A DNA stretch of 64,000 bases, from positions 1-64,000 of the forward strand of contig JAIQGF010000017.1 in assembly GCA_020072845.1 (NCBI GenBank), in the 5' to 3' direction. The stretch's first letter is position 1. The number at the start of each line of letters is the position of its first letter. The position numbers and the translations under genes were made by a program. This DNA is from Terriglobia bacterium. GTDB lineage: Bacteria; Acidobacteriota; Terriglobia; Terriglobales; Acidobacteriaceae. The notes below the pieces were generated by a model. The model searched no databases, had not been told where the DNA came from, and saw only the letters and a list, made by a program, of their open reading frames with translations. Shown piece after piece: positions 26,123 through 34,153 of the stretch.

Positions 26123-26758
26123 ATGCGACGAAAACCCACTCGACGGCTGTTCAAGCTGGGCTGGCCCAACGTCGTGCTGAACTGGGCCGGCCAGCCAGCA
26201 TCGGAGCTTGCGCTGATCGGAGAGCAGTATCACCGGGCAGCGCGCGTCCTGGTGCGCGAGTTCGCCGGCAAACGCGGCTGGAGCGACTTGGAGGCGTACC
26301 CCATCGTCTTTAACTACCGCCATGCGCTTGAACTGATCGTCAAAGGAATTCTCGTCATTGGAAATGATCTCGCTGTGCTGCTCGACTCGCCAAAGCTCAA
26401 ATCATGCGACGTATTCAAGAAGCACTCCGTCGTCAGTCACATACCCAAGCTGCGGGAGATCTTCAAGGCTGTTGGCTGGCGGTACGACTTCTCGCATGTC
26501 GGCATGACAGGGGCGCAGGTCAATGGCATCATCCGCGAGCTTGAGCGCTTCGACCCGCATTCAGAAGCCTTCCGCTACCCTGTCAAGCGGGACGGATCAT
26601 CATCGGTCACTGACTGGCACTTCACGTTTTCGCCAGTAGAATTCGCCAACACAATTGATCCGATCCTCGAAGCGCTGTTCGGCGCTGCGTTCGGCCTTGG
26701 CATATTCCGGGATCAGGCGCTGGAGTCGAGGAGTTGGGGAGTGGAGATGAAGGCTTAG
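26123..26758 (+). CDS. Unknown accessory protein, HEPN-like helix
   Basis: 211 residues, intact, with no signal peptide. The helix FNYRHALELIVKGILV (about 63-78) resembles the core of HEPN-type or abortive-infection helical proteins (RHALEL.LK), and the charged region SHIPKLREIFKAVGW follows. No RxxxxH RNase motif is evident, so toxicity cannot be claimed. It converges on the Abi_C gene, with only 10 bp between stops. Both genes have base composition a little below that of their neighbours and interrupt an otherwise envelope-related region. Function unknown; defence is inferred from the neighbour. Confidence 0.55.
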   Translation: MRRKPTRRLFKLGWPNVVLNWAGQPASELALIGEQYHRAARVLVREFAGKRGWSDLEAYPIVFNYRHALELIVKGILVIGNDLAVLLDSPKLKSCDVFKKHSVVSHIPKLREIFKAVGWRYDFSHVGMTGAQVNGIIRELERFDPHSEAFRYPVKRDGSSSVTDWHFTFSPVEFANTIDPILEALFGAAFGLGIFRDQALESRSWGVEMKA

Positions 26759-26768
26759 AACACGCCTG

Positions 26769-27929
26769 TTAGGTTCTCCGTTCGTCCCATGTCTCAATGA
26801 TGAACGTGGCCAGCGTCGATGCCGCGTGTACCGCAAGTCGTGCATGTCGCGGCTTCAGCTTGTATCCCCTGGCGCTCTGACCGTGCGCCGATCCCTTGTG
26901 CGTCCGCAGTGAGCCGACGCCATCCACAATCGACGCCATCCCGCTGAGAATCTTACGTAAGTCTTCGTCGCCGACACCCGCAGGATCGAGATGCAAGTCT
27001 TTGCGGACGACGTTCCAGAGCGGCTTGATTGATTTGTCGCACGGCATCTCAAGCTCTTTGTCGGTGATGTACTGCTGAAACAGCGCCTCCAGTAGAGCCG
27101 ACGCCGCCGTAACTGCCGCTGGAGGGTCCTTCTCGACGTTGCTGAGAATTCTCTCGAATTCGGCCTCGATGTTCGGAAGATCGTGGGAACGGATGATGTC
27201 CTGCAAGGCGCGGCTCGCAGGGCCGGTCTCCGTGCGCACCACCTGACCGCCCGTCCTATACGTCAATCCGCACTTCTTCAGCACGTTATGAACGCGGAGG
27301 CGCACCATTGTTTGATCGTCCGTCGATGCGCCCGGTGCGTCTACTTCCATGAATTCCGTCAGCACGGTGCCAAGCGCGGCCCGCGGATCGGGCATTGACG
27401 TATTGGCGCGTTGCAGCCACTCGCGCGTCTTATCGACCTTGTTGCCAACTGGTACTTCGCCTGGAATGCCCGCCTGTCGCATGAGCCGGTCGATCTGCGC
27501 ATGGGTGTAGAACCCACTGATCACGCCGGCAACGACCGCGATCACTGGAACGGGGATCGTTTGTCTTATGGATGACTGCGGGATCAGGTTCAGGCGTTTC
27601 GCAAGGGAGCGGAGAAGCGTGATGCCGCGGCGGATGGCATCGCGGTCGCTGCGGATAAAGTCATAGATGTTACCGGAGTTGATGCCCGCACCCGCTTCGC
27701 TGCGGAATTGCATTGTCGGCTCATCGGAGTCGAAGATCGTAGATAGCAATCCGGCTGTGTAGTCCGTCCAAACCTTCTTGTCCGCCTCGAATGCATTCCG
27801 AGCGTCCCATGTGTGCTCTACAACGCTCGTACGCAATTGCTCGCCCTCCGCGATCTGCGCTTCGATCTTCGCCTTCGCATCAGCGACGGTCATCTTCAGC
27901 GGCGGGAGTATGCGATCAGATGTGCTCAT
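26769..27929 (-). CDS. Abortive infection C-terminal (Abi_C) domain protein
   Basis: 386 residues. The last ~90 residues (DLRKILSGMASIVDGVGSLRTHKGSAHGQ ... HARLAVHAASTLATFIIETW) match the Abi_C pattern seen at the C-terminus of abortive-infection proteins: a helical bundle with a SLRxxxGxAHG motif. The N-terminal part has a long charged helix (ADAKAKIEAQIAEGEQLRTSVVEHTWDARNAFEADKKVW) and a middle region with a hydrophobic stretch IPVPVIAVVAGVISGFYTH that could be a membrane segment or a buried core. Such proteins stop phage growth by killing the infected cell, but the mechanism of this group is unknown. I chose ATG 27929; the frame opens at 27965. Confidence 0.7.
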   Translation of the reverse strand: MSTSDRILPPLKMTVADAKAKIEAQIAEGEQLRTSVVEHTWDARNAFEADKKVWTDYTAGLLSTIFDSDEPTMQFRSEAGAGINSGNIYDFIRSDRDAIRRGITLLRSLAKRLNLIPQSSIRQTIPVPVIAVVAGVISGFYTHAQIDRLMRQAGIPGEVPVGNKVDKTREWLQRANTSMPDPRAALGTVLTEFMEVDAPGASTDDQTMVRLRVHNVLKKCGLTYRTGGQVVRTETGPASRALQDIIRSHDLPNIEAEFERILSNVEKDPPAAVTAASALLEALFQQYITDKELEMPCDKSIKPLWNVVRKDLHLDPAGVGDEDLRKILSGMASIVDGVGSLRTHKGSAHGQSARGYKLKPRHARLAVHAASTLATFIIETWDERRT

Positions 27930-28043
27930 CGGCACGAGCGTACCATGCGATTCGCGGCCTCGCACAACGGCTCACGCGACAGGCGGCCGTCGGCTACGAT
28001 GCTGCAAACGTCACATGCGTAAACTGACGTGGCAGGCCAGCGC

Positions 28044-29162
28044 TTATTTCCTCGTCCGTGCCGCCTTGATCTTGGCCAGCAAGTCGCGCGCCGGTTGCTG
28101 ATAGGGACCCTGGATGTTGCCGGCCTGCGTCAATACGCTGATCGCGTCCGCCGCCCGCTCCATCTTGGCGTAGGCGAACCCCAGGAAATACAACGTGCCC
28201 GCGAGGTCCTCGGGAGAATCCTGCAACAGACCAGTCGCAGTCTTGAGTTCGGCGGCACCGGCCGGAATCTTATTCTCCTGCAACAGGACGCGCCCCAGCA
28301 CCGAGTGCGCTACGCCCGCCAGCTTGCGTTCGGTGGGGCTGGCTGCGGGCTGCGTTTTCTGCAACTCCACCGCGCGCCGGGCGTACGCGCCGGCTTTGGC
28401 AATAAGATCGGGATTGTTTGAATAGGCACTCGCCAGCACCGTCAATAAGCGGATGTCGTTGGGATTTTGCGCCAGCATTTTGTCGCCGAAGGCGGCCAGG
28501 CCGGCGGAATCCTTCATCTCCTGGAGGGTCACGACACCGAGCGTTGCCAGCGGTTCGGCAAACTGCGATCCCGGAAAAGCGCCCAAATACTTTTCAATTT
28601 CCGGCATGCGCTTGCGTGCGTCCTGCTCGGAGGTGATGGCGTTGTACGCGGCAACTTCCAGGTAGTGAAAGCTCGGTTGCAACGCCTCTTTCTGGGTCGC
28701 AATCTGGTTGGCAAAATCTTCCGGCGTCATCTCGGCTGGTTTCGGCGTCTTGTCGATGCCATGGATTACGGCAGCGCCGCGCACCGCGTAATCCACTGCC
28801 TTGGAGGAATCCTTGAGCTGCTGCGCGACGTCCACCTGCGAGACCAGGATTTCCACCACATCGGGCATGGCGGCCAGCGCCTGGTCGCCGTAGGCCAGCG
28901 CTTTTTGCGGATCGCCGGCGGTCACGTACTGTTGCGCCAGTTGCCAATTGCCGTAGGCAACGGCGGCCGGATTCGCCGCGAACTTGCGCACGAACTCCTC
29001 CAGCATCGCGGTCCGCTTCTGCGCGTCGCCCTGGTTCGAGATGGCCTGTAACTCCTGGTCTTCGGGGGTGCCCGCCTTAATCGTGATCCTGGATTGCGCC
29101 CACAAAGGCGGCGCCAGCAGTGCCACCAGGAGCACGATCGCCCTCAATCGCTGATGTGTCAT
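28044..29162 (-). CDS. Secreted TPR-repeat protein
   Basis: 372 residues. A signal peptide (RLRAIVLLVALLAPPLWAQ) is followed by TPR-like helical repeats: NPAAVAYGNWQLAQQYVTAGDPQKALAYGDQALAAMPD, then units around IRLLTVLASAYSNNPDLIAKAGAYARRAVELQ and LAGTLYFLGFAYAKMERAADAISVLTQAG. It is probably a periplasmic scaffold. A good GGGAGGT ribosome-binding site lies before the ATG. Not obviously linked to the regulator upstream, from which it is separated by a terminator. Confidence 0.82.
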   Translation of the reverse strand: MTHQRLRAIVLLVALLAPPLWAQSRITIKAGTPEDQELQAISNQGDAQKRTAMLEEFVRKFAANPAAVAYGNWQLAQQYVTAGDPQKALAYGDQALAAMPDVVEILVSQVDVAQQLKDSSKAVDYAVRGAAVIHGIDKTPKPAEMTPEDFANQIATQKEALQPSFHYLEVAAYNAITSEQDARKRMPEIEKYLGAFPGSQFAEPLATLGVVTLQEMKDSAGLAAFGDKMLAQNPNDIRLLTVLASAYSNNPDLIAKAGAYARRAVELQKTQPAASPTERKLAGVAHSVLGRVLLQENKIPAGAAELKTATGLLQDSPEDLAGTLYFLGFAYAKMERAADAISVLTQAGNIQGPYQQPARDLLAKIKAARTRK

Positions 29163-29250
29163 AGGACCTCCCGGCAGCCGGCCGGTTGCAGGCGAATGCT
29201 ATCGCCGAAACGGAAGCGCGGCAACCGCCGGCCATCACATTCCCATGTGC

Positions 29251-29288
29251 GCAAAAAAAAGCTGCTTCACCCCGGTGGGCGAAGCAGC
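29251..29288 (-). terminator. Intrinsic terminator of the REC-less sigma-54 activator gene
   Basis: Stem GCTGCTTC...GAAGCAGC (29261-29288), with an inner CCC/GGG pairing, followed on the minus strand by eight T residues (29253-29260). A textbook Rho-independent terminator. Confidence 0.85.
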
Positions 29289-29305
29289 ATGCGCAAACAG
29301 AACTC

Positions 29306-30370
29306 TTAACTGATCGGGGCGTCGGAAGGGGCGTCGGGGCGATTGCGCCCGCGCACGGCCGGTAGTCCCACGTCGCGAATCTTGTACAGCAGCGCGCGAT
29401 AGCTGATGCTCAACGCGCGGGCGGCGCGTTTGCGGTTCCAGTGATTCGCCTGCAATACCTTGAGGATGATCTTGCGTTCCAGCTCCAGCACCGCCTGGCG
29501 GGTCACCTTCTTCAGGGAAATCGGACCATCCACCGAGATATCGTCGTCGTAGATCTGCTGCTTGCGCGGCATCAGCTCGGAGGTGATCGCCTCCTCGCTA
29601 CCCAGGATGGCGTAGCGGCGCATCAGGTTCTCCAACTCGCGAATGTTGCCCGGCCAGTGATAACGCTGCAATTGCGTCAGCAGTTGCGCCGAGAGAGGAC
29701 GCGCGCGCGAGTTGTACTTTTCGTTGTAGAGGTCGAGGAAGTACTGCACCAGCGCCGGGATGTCGGCAGCGCGTTCGCGCAGCGCCGGCATTTGGATGTT
29801 CACGACGTTGATGCGGTAAAACAGGTCCTGGCGGAATCGTCCGACTTCGACCTCGTGCTCCAGGTGGCGGTTGGTGGCGCACACCATGCGCACTTCGACC
29901 TTCTTGTCTTCCTGCGCGCCGATGCGGCAGAACTGCCCGTCCTGCAGAACCTGCAGCAGCTTCGATTGCAGGCTGAAATCCAGTTCCGAAATTTCGTCGA
30001 GGAACAACGTCCCGCGGTTGGCCAGTTCCACGCGGCCGGGCTTGTTGGCATACGCCCCGGTAAACGCGCCTTTCTCATATCCGAATAATTCGCTTTCCAG
30101 CAAGGTGCCGGGAATGGCCGGACAGTTCACCTTCACCCACGGCCCGTTGGACCAAGCCGACAGATGATGGATCATGCGCGCGATAATGTCCTTTCCGGTG
30201 CCGCTTTCGCCTTGGATGAGCACCGGAAGGTTGGAGCTGGCGACCTTCTGCACCCGCTCGCGCACGGCCTGCATGGCGCGCGTGTTGCCAAACATCACCG
30301 CATCCGGAGGTACCGGCAACGAGCGATCGATGGAAAACGGGGCTCCAGCAGCAGACATAATTCGGCTCAT
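29306..30370 (-). CDS. REC-less sigma-54 activator (AAA+ and Fis domains)
   Basis: 354 residues. There is no receiver: after about 25 residues the AAA+ domain starts. Walker A GESGTGKD (54-61), GAFTGA (101-106), Walker B LFLDEIS, arginine fingers FRQDLFYRINV. The C-terminal Fis HTH is RAARALSISYRALLYKI. Regulators without a sensory domain are usually set by expression level or by a partner that binds the AAA+ domain. Its HTH is nearly the same as that of the NtrC-type regulator at 32181 (KAAALLKISYKALLYKI), so both should bind the same sites. It lies 207 bp from a PilZ gene in the same orientation, so exopolysaccharide or motility control is a fair guess. Confidence 0.92.
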   Translation of the reverse strand: MSRIMSAAGAPFSIDRSLPVPPDAVMFGNTRAMQAVRERVQKVASSNLPVLIQGESGTGKDIIARMIHHLSAWSNGPWVKVNCPAIPGTLLESELFGYEKGAFTGAYANKPGRVELANRGTLFLDEISELDFSLQSKLLQVLQDGQFCRIGAQEDKKVEVRMVCATNRHLEHEVEVGRFRQDLFYRINVVNIQMPALRERAADIPALVQYFLDLYNEKYNSRARPLSAQLLTQLQRYHWPGNIRELENLMRRYAILGSEEAITSELMPRKQQIYDDDISVDGPISLKKVTRQAVLELERKIILKVLQANHWNRKRAARALSISYRALLYKIRDVGLPAVRGRNRPDAPSDAPIS

Positions 30371-30577
30371 TCCCCTAGTCCAGACTCCTCTGACCTGCTA
30401 CTCTCTCCTGCACTCAAGCCGCCAAACCCTTCAACCACCTTGGTGGTGTACAGGTCAGGATGGAATCTACGCCACCAGGCTACTCAATATTTGTTTCCAG
30501 CAACTTAGCCTATTTCGAATTGTCTGTTGGATTCCGGGCGCTCGAGGAGAAGACGCAAAATGTGAGAAAGTGTTTTC

Positions 30578-30931
30578 CTATGCGGAAGCAGTTTTCCCTT
30601 TTGCAGTATCGTGCAGCGGACGGTTAAACTTGAGGCCCAGCAAATGACATCGTTCGCCATGAGTGATCCGAACCAGTTTTGCCTTCAGGCTGCGCACCGA
30701 CTGCGGGGAAATCGTGTTGGGAGGCAGGGGCGCCACCGGAATCTCCAGCGAGAGGCTGGTGGAACGCGGCAAGCTGCGCCTGGTCGCCAGCAGGATGCCT
30801 CCGGCGCTGATGTTTAGCGCGGTAGCAAATTCCAGGAATTCCTTCCCGTCCTGATCGACTCCACGGACAAACACCGGTATCGATAAGGGGAGACGCTGGT
30901 GCTTCCGTCGCTCAGGACCAGACTTAGTCAT
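30578..30931 (-). CDS. PilZ-domain protein
   Basis: 117 residues. The PilZ c-di-GMP motifs are RRKHQR near the N-terminus (RxxxR) and NISAGGIL (the (D/N)xSxxG motif), followed by the beta-barrel strands (TSLSLEIPVAPL, LKAKLVRITHGERCHLLGLKF). It should bind cyclic di-GMP and tune an effector directly. I chose the ATG at 30931, preceded by AGGAAAG; the frame opens at 31015. A sigma-54-like promoter lies 25-40 bp upstream, which fits the adjacent sigma-54 activators. Confidence 0.88.
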   Translation of the reverse strand: MTKSGPERRKHQRLPLSIPVFVRGVDQDGKEFLEFATALNISAGGILLATRRSLPRSTSLSLEIPVAPLPPNTISPQSVRSLKAKLVRITHGERCHLLGLKFNRPLHDTAKGKTASA

Positions 30932-30955
30932 CGCACGCTTTCCTGTGCGTCTAGG

Positions 30956-30971
30956 CGCACACCATGTGCCA
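30956..30971 (-). promoter_or_regulatory. Sigma-54-like promoter before PilZ gene
   Basis: On the minus strand TGGCACATGGTGTGCG: -24 TGGCAC is perfect, the GG-GC spacing is exact, and the -12 box reads GTGC instead of TTGC. The expected start near 30945 leaves the AGGAAAG ribosome-binding site in the leader of the PilZ gene (start 30931). Two sigma-54 activator genes flank it. Confidence 0.5.
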
Positions 30972-31228
30972 AACACGTAAAAGCCTGCAAATAACGTGGA
31001 AATTGAGGATAACAACCTTGAATTCAGCTATTTACGCATAAACAGATGGCTTGCTTACAATAAAATCTCGGCGCACCTCATCTGTAAATACGGCAACCTT
31101 TTGCGACTTTCAAGGAAATTACTTGCACCGATTGATTGACTTCATCCTGCTATTCTCCTAAGATCATTGAAGAAAGAAGCTGCCTGCATCTTCCTTTCTC
31201 CCCCCAAGGCTGCCGACCAACGTGTGTC

Positions 31229-32131
31229 ATGCCTGAACGCGCCGACAACGCAGCCGCCGCGCCCGCAAAACGGGCTGACGCGCACCTTGCCCGCGGTGAT
31301 AACGGTGAACCGAAGGTTCGCCCCGTGGGCAGCGACTTGGAGCGCGCGTACCAGCAATTGGAGATTGACTATCGGCGATGCGCGCAGGCCCTGGCCACCG
31401 CGGCGCATGATCTGCGCACGCCTCTGGCGGTGGTTTCCGGATACATTGAACTGCTCATGAGCGGCAAGCTTGGCCCGCTGACCGATCGCCAATCCCGCTG
31501 CCTCGATGACATGAATTCCAGCAGCCAGCGGCTGCACCGGCTGATCACCGACTTCCTGACCTTCAGCGCGATTCAAACCGGCAATCTCAACCTGCAACTG
31601 GACGAGCCGCGCGATTTACACGGCTGTCTCACCGAGATTTGCAGCTTCTGGATGCCGCGCTTTCAGTCCAAGGGGGTTGCCTTTTACTATCTGCCGAGCG
31701 AACATTTGCGCCCGTTTCCCTTCGATTACGATCGCATCCAGCGCGTCATTTCCAACCTGCTGGAAAACGCCTTGAAGTTTACCCCTCCGGGTGGCACGGT
31801 GTGGTTGAATGCGGAACCGCAGTTGTGGGAGCGGCGCTCGCTGGAGGCGCGGCCGCAGGCTCGCGAACGACGCCGGCAAGCCGCTGCGGTGCCCAATTCG
31901 GTGCGCGTCAGCGTGGCCGATACCGGGCCCGGCATCCCGCCCGAGTTTCACCAGGAGATTTTCGGCGACTTTTTTCAGATTCCGAATGGGGAGATGAACG
32001 GCGGCGGCATGGGACTGGGCCTGGGCATTGCGCGGCGCCTGGTCCAGGCCCACGGCGGCAAGATCTGGGTGGAAAGCGAACCCAGTTGCGGCAGCAAGTT
32101 TTCTTTCGTTCTTCCTCTCAAGTACGGATAA
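31229..32131 (+). CDS. Soluble histidine kinase (HisKA-HATPase)
   Basis: 300 residues, with no membrane segment and no sensor domain besides a 45-residue charged N-terminus. HisKA: phospho-His60 in [19 protein letters not shown]. HATPase: N-box [10 protein letters not shown]1 [11 protein letters not shown]2 [15 protein letters not shown]. It should phosphorylate the NtrC-type regulator that begins 49 bp downstream, so the input must come from a protein partner or a cytoplasmic signal. I chose the ATG at 31229 (MPERADNAA); the frame is open from 31136 and no Shine-Dalgarno decides the start. Confidence 0.88.
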   Translation: MPERADNAAAAPAKRADAHLARGDNGEPKVRPVGSDLERAYQQLEIDYRRCAQALATAAHDLRTPLAVVSGYIELLMSGKLGPLTDRQSRCLDDMNSSSQRLHRLITDFLTFSAIQTGNLNLQLDEPRDLHGCLTEICSFWMPRFQSKGVAFYYLPSEHLRPFPFDYDRIQRVISNLLENALKFTPPGGTVWLNAEPQLWERRSLEARPQARERRRQAAAVPNSVRVSVADTGPGIPPEFHQEIFGDFFQIPNGEMNGGGMGLGLGIARRLVQAHGGKIWVESEPSCGSKFSFVLPLKYG

Positions 32132-32180
32132 TCGCGGGTAGAATCAAGCGTTCTGGCCGGAAAGGCAAATTGCAGACGTG

Positions 32181-33578
32181 ATGGCGAACTCGCCTCGAAT
32201 CCTTGTGGTCGACGATGAACCGAGCATGCTGCGCTACCTGCAGACGCTGCTCGAAGTCGAATCCTACAACGTCGATACCGCCCCCAGCGGGGAGGCGGCC
32301 CTGGAGAAGTTGCAGAAGGGCGCGCCCGACGTGGTGCTGCTGGACGTGCTCATGCCCGGCGGCATGGACGGACTGCAGACGCTGGAGCAGATGCGCGAGC
32401 GCTACCCGCAACTGAAAGTCATCATGCTCTCCTGCGTCAGCGACACCCGCAAGGTGGTGCAGGCGATCCGCCTCGGGGCGCAGGATTATCTCACCAAGCC
32501 GTTTCAGAAGAACGACCTGGAAGCCGTCATTCAGCAGTGCATCGGCGGCGACGCCAACGCAATCCTGCCGCAGGGCGAAATCGAAGACCTCGGCGACGAC
32601 GTATTCTTCGTCTGCGGCAGCGCGTCCATGCGCAAGATTCGCTCCCAGGCGAAGCTGGTGGCCAACGTCGATATCCCCGTGCTGATCCTGGGGGACAGCG
32701 GCGTCGGCAAAGAAGTCATCGCCAAGATGATCCATAAGTATTCGCCGCGCGCGCACCGCACATTTTTGAAAGTGAATTGCGCGGCGGTGCCCGCGGACCT
32801 GTTGGAGAGCGAGTTGTTCGGCTACGAGCCGGGCGCCTTCACGGGAGCGACCCACGCCAAGCCCGGCAAGTTCGAGCTGTGCAACAAGGGCACGATCATG
32901 CTGGACGAAATCGGGGAAATGCCGACCTCGCTCCAGGCCAAGCTTCTCCACGTGCTGCAGGACCAGCAATTCTCCCGCCTCGGCAGCCGCACCGTGCAGA
33001 AAGTGGATGTGCGGGTGCTGGCCGCCACCAACATCAACATCCAGGAAGCCATCGCCACCCGCAAGTTGCGTGAGGACCTCTATTACCGCCTGAACGGGTT
33101 CACCATCACGGTGCCTCCGCTGCGCGATCGCAAGGAAGAGATCTCCCTGCTGCTGAAGCACTTCATGAGCCAGGTGGCGGAACGCTACGCCCGCCCGCCG
33201 CTTCCTCTGACGCCGTCGCTCATGCAGGCGTGCGAGCGCTACGGCTGGCCGGGCAACCTGCGTGAGCTGGGCAACTTCGTCAAGCGCTACCTTGTCTTAG
33301 GCGACGAACAGATGGCGATCGCAGAACTGGCGCCGCCCGGGGAGAAGGCGTTGGCCGGCGCATCCGGCGGCGGTGGAGCCGGCGCGGCCGGCAGCAACGG
33401 TCTCAAGTCCTTGGTCCGCAGCGTGAAAGACGAAGCCGAGATGGAAGCCATCAGCCACGCCCTGACGGAGACCAATTGGAACCGCAAGAAAGCCGCGGCT
33501 TTGCTCAAGATCAGTTACAAGGCGCTGCTTTACAAGATTCGCCAGTACGACATCCAGCCCTCCCCCAATCCGAACTGA
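32181..33578 (+). CDS. NtrC-type sigma-54 response regulator
   Basis: 465 residues. Receiver with DDE (11-13), phospho-acceptor Asp55 (VVLLDVLMP) and Lys107 (TKPF). AAA+: Walker A GDSGVGKE (171-178; the common form is GESGTGKE), GAFTGA (218-223), Walker B IMLDE, fingers [12 protein letters not shown] Gly/Ala-rich linker of about 20 residues (GASGGGGAGAAGSNG) precedes the Fis HTH KAAALLKISYKALLYKI, which nearly equals that of the REC-less activator at 29306. It sits behind its probable kinase. GTG 32178 also starts the frame; ATG 32181 is chosen. Confidence 0.94.
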   Translation: MANSPRILVVDDEPSMLRYLQTLLEVESYNVDTAPSGEAALEKLQKGAPDVVLLDVLMPGGMDGLQTLEQMRERYPQLKVIMLSCVSDTRKVVQAIRLGAQDYLTKPFQKNDLEAVIQQCIGGDANAILPQGEIEDLGDDVFFVCGSASMRKIRSQAKLVANVDIPVLILGDSGVGKEVIAKMIHKYSPRAHRTFLKVNCAAVPADLLESELFGYEPGAFTGATHAKPGKFELCNKGTIMLDEIGEMPTSLQAKLLHVLQDQQFSRLGSRTVQKVDVRVLAATNINIQEAIATRKLREDLYYRLNGFTITVPPLRDRKEEISLLLKHFMSQVAERYARPPLPLTPSLMQACERYGWPGNLRELGNFVKRYLVLGDEQMAIAELAPPGEKALAGASGGGGAGAAGSNGLKSLVRSVKDEAEMEAISHALTETNWNRKKAAALLKISYKALLYKIRQYDIQPSPNPN

Positions 33579-33601
33579 AGCGTCGGCGACGCCTACCGAG
33601 A

Positions 33602-33629
33602 AAGCGCAGCTTTCCCGCTGCGCTTCTTT
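33602..33629 (+). terminator. Intrinsic terminator after NtrC-type regulator
   Basis: Stem AAGCGCAGC/GCTGCGCTT (33602-33610, 33617-33625) with a 6-nt loop and a short T-rich tail (CTTTC). It lies 24 bp after the stop codon. Confidence 0.75.
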
Positions 33630-33665
33630 CTGCCGGCGAACATTCGGGTCGGGACGGCGCCGCCG

Positions 33666-34055
33666 CTAATCCTTCATCTTCTCCTTGACATGGTGGGCGA
33701 GCTTTTCGATCTCCTCCGCCTTGCGCACGACATCGAGCGAGAGCACGTGCTCGTTGGATTTGTCCACGTACTCTTTCAATTCGGTTGCCAGGGCCAGCAA
33801 TTTATCGGTGTCGCGCTTGATCGCTGCCTGGCGGTCCTTGTTCAGTCGCTTGGCGCGGTCGCGCTCCATCTGTTTTTCGGCAGGGTCGACTTGTTTTTCG
33901 GCAGGGTCGACTTCGTTGCGCCGCTGCCGGAACTGCGGATCGGCGCTGCCGCTATCGCCGTCGCCGCCGCGTCCGACGGTGCCGGCGCGCTCTTGCGAGC
34001 TTCCCGAGCCGACAGCAACCAGGAGAACGAAGCCGAGCAGAAATACTTGCCTCAC
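33666..34055 (-). CDS. Small secreted coiled-coil protein with internal duplication
   Basis: 129 residues. A signal peptide (QVFLLGFVLLVAVGSGSS) is followed by a charged helix that runs to the C-terminus (EKQMERDRAKRLNKDRQAAIKRDTDKLLALATELKEYVDKS...). VDPAEKQ occurs twice in a row because of a perfect 21-bp tandem repeat at 33871-33912. GTG start at 34055, with GAGG 5 nt upstream. I do not recognise the family; small helical secreted proteins of this type are frequent in Acidobacteria. Confidence 0.72.
   Translation of the reverse strand: MRQVFLLGFVLLVAVGSGSSQERAGTVGRGGDGDSGSADPQFRQRRNEVDPAEKQVDPAEKQMERDRAKRLNKDRQAAIKRDTDKLLALATELKEYVDKSNEHVLSLDVVRKAEEIEKLAHHVKEKMKD
33871..33912. repeat. Perfect 21-bp in-frame tandem duplication
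   Basis: Two adjacent identical 21-nt units starting with TGTTTTTCGGCAGG, inside the coiled-coil gene. Identity suggests recent slippage; the length keeps the frame and adds seven residues. Confidence 0.85.
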
Positions 34056-34153
34056 AGTAACCTCATAAAAGCGGGGATGCCACGATTATAGGATGAACCG
34101 CGGCCAGCAAGAAACGCGGCGTGCCGCGCTGCTATAATCGCGCACTTACACGC

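Noticed and set aside
31100-31120. CGGCAACCTTTTGCGA as sigma-54 promoter of the soluble kinase gene
   Set aside because: The spacing between GG and GC is one base short of the required 24/12 distance and the -24 box is weak.
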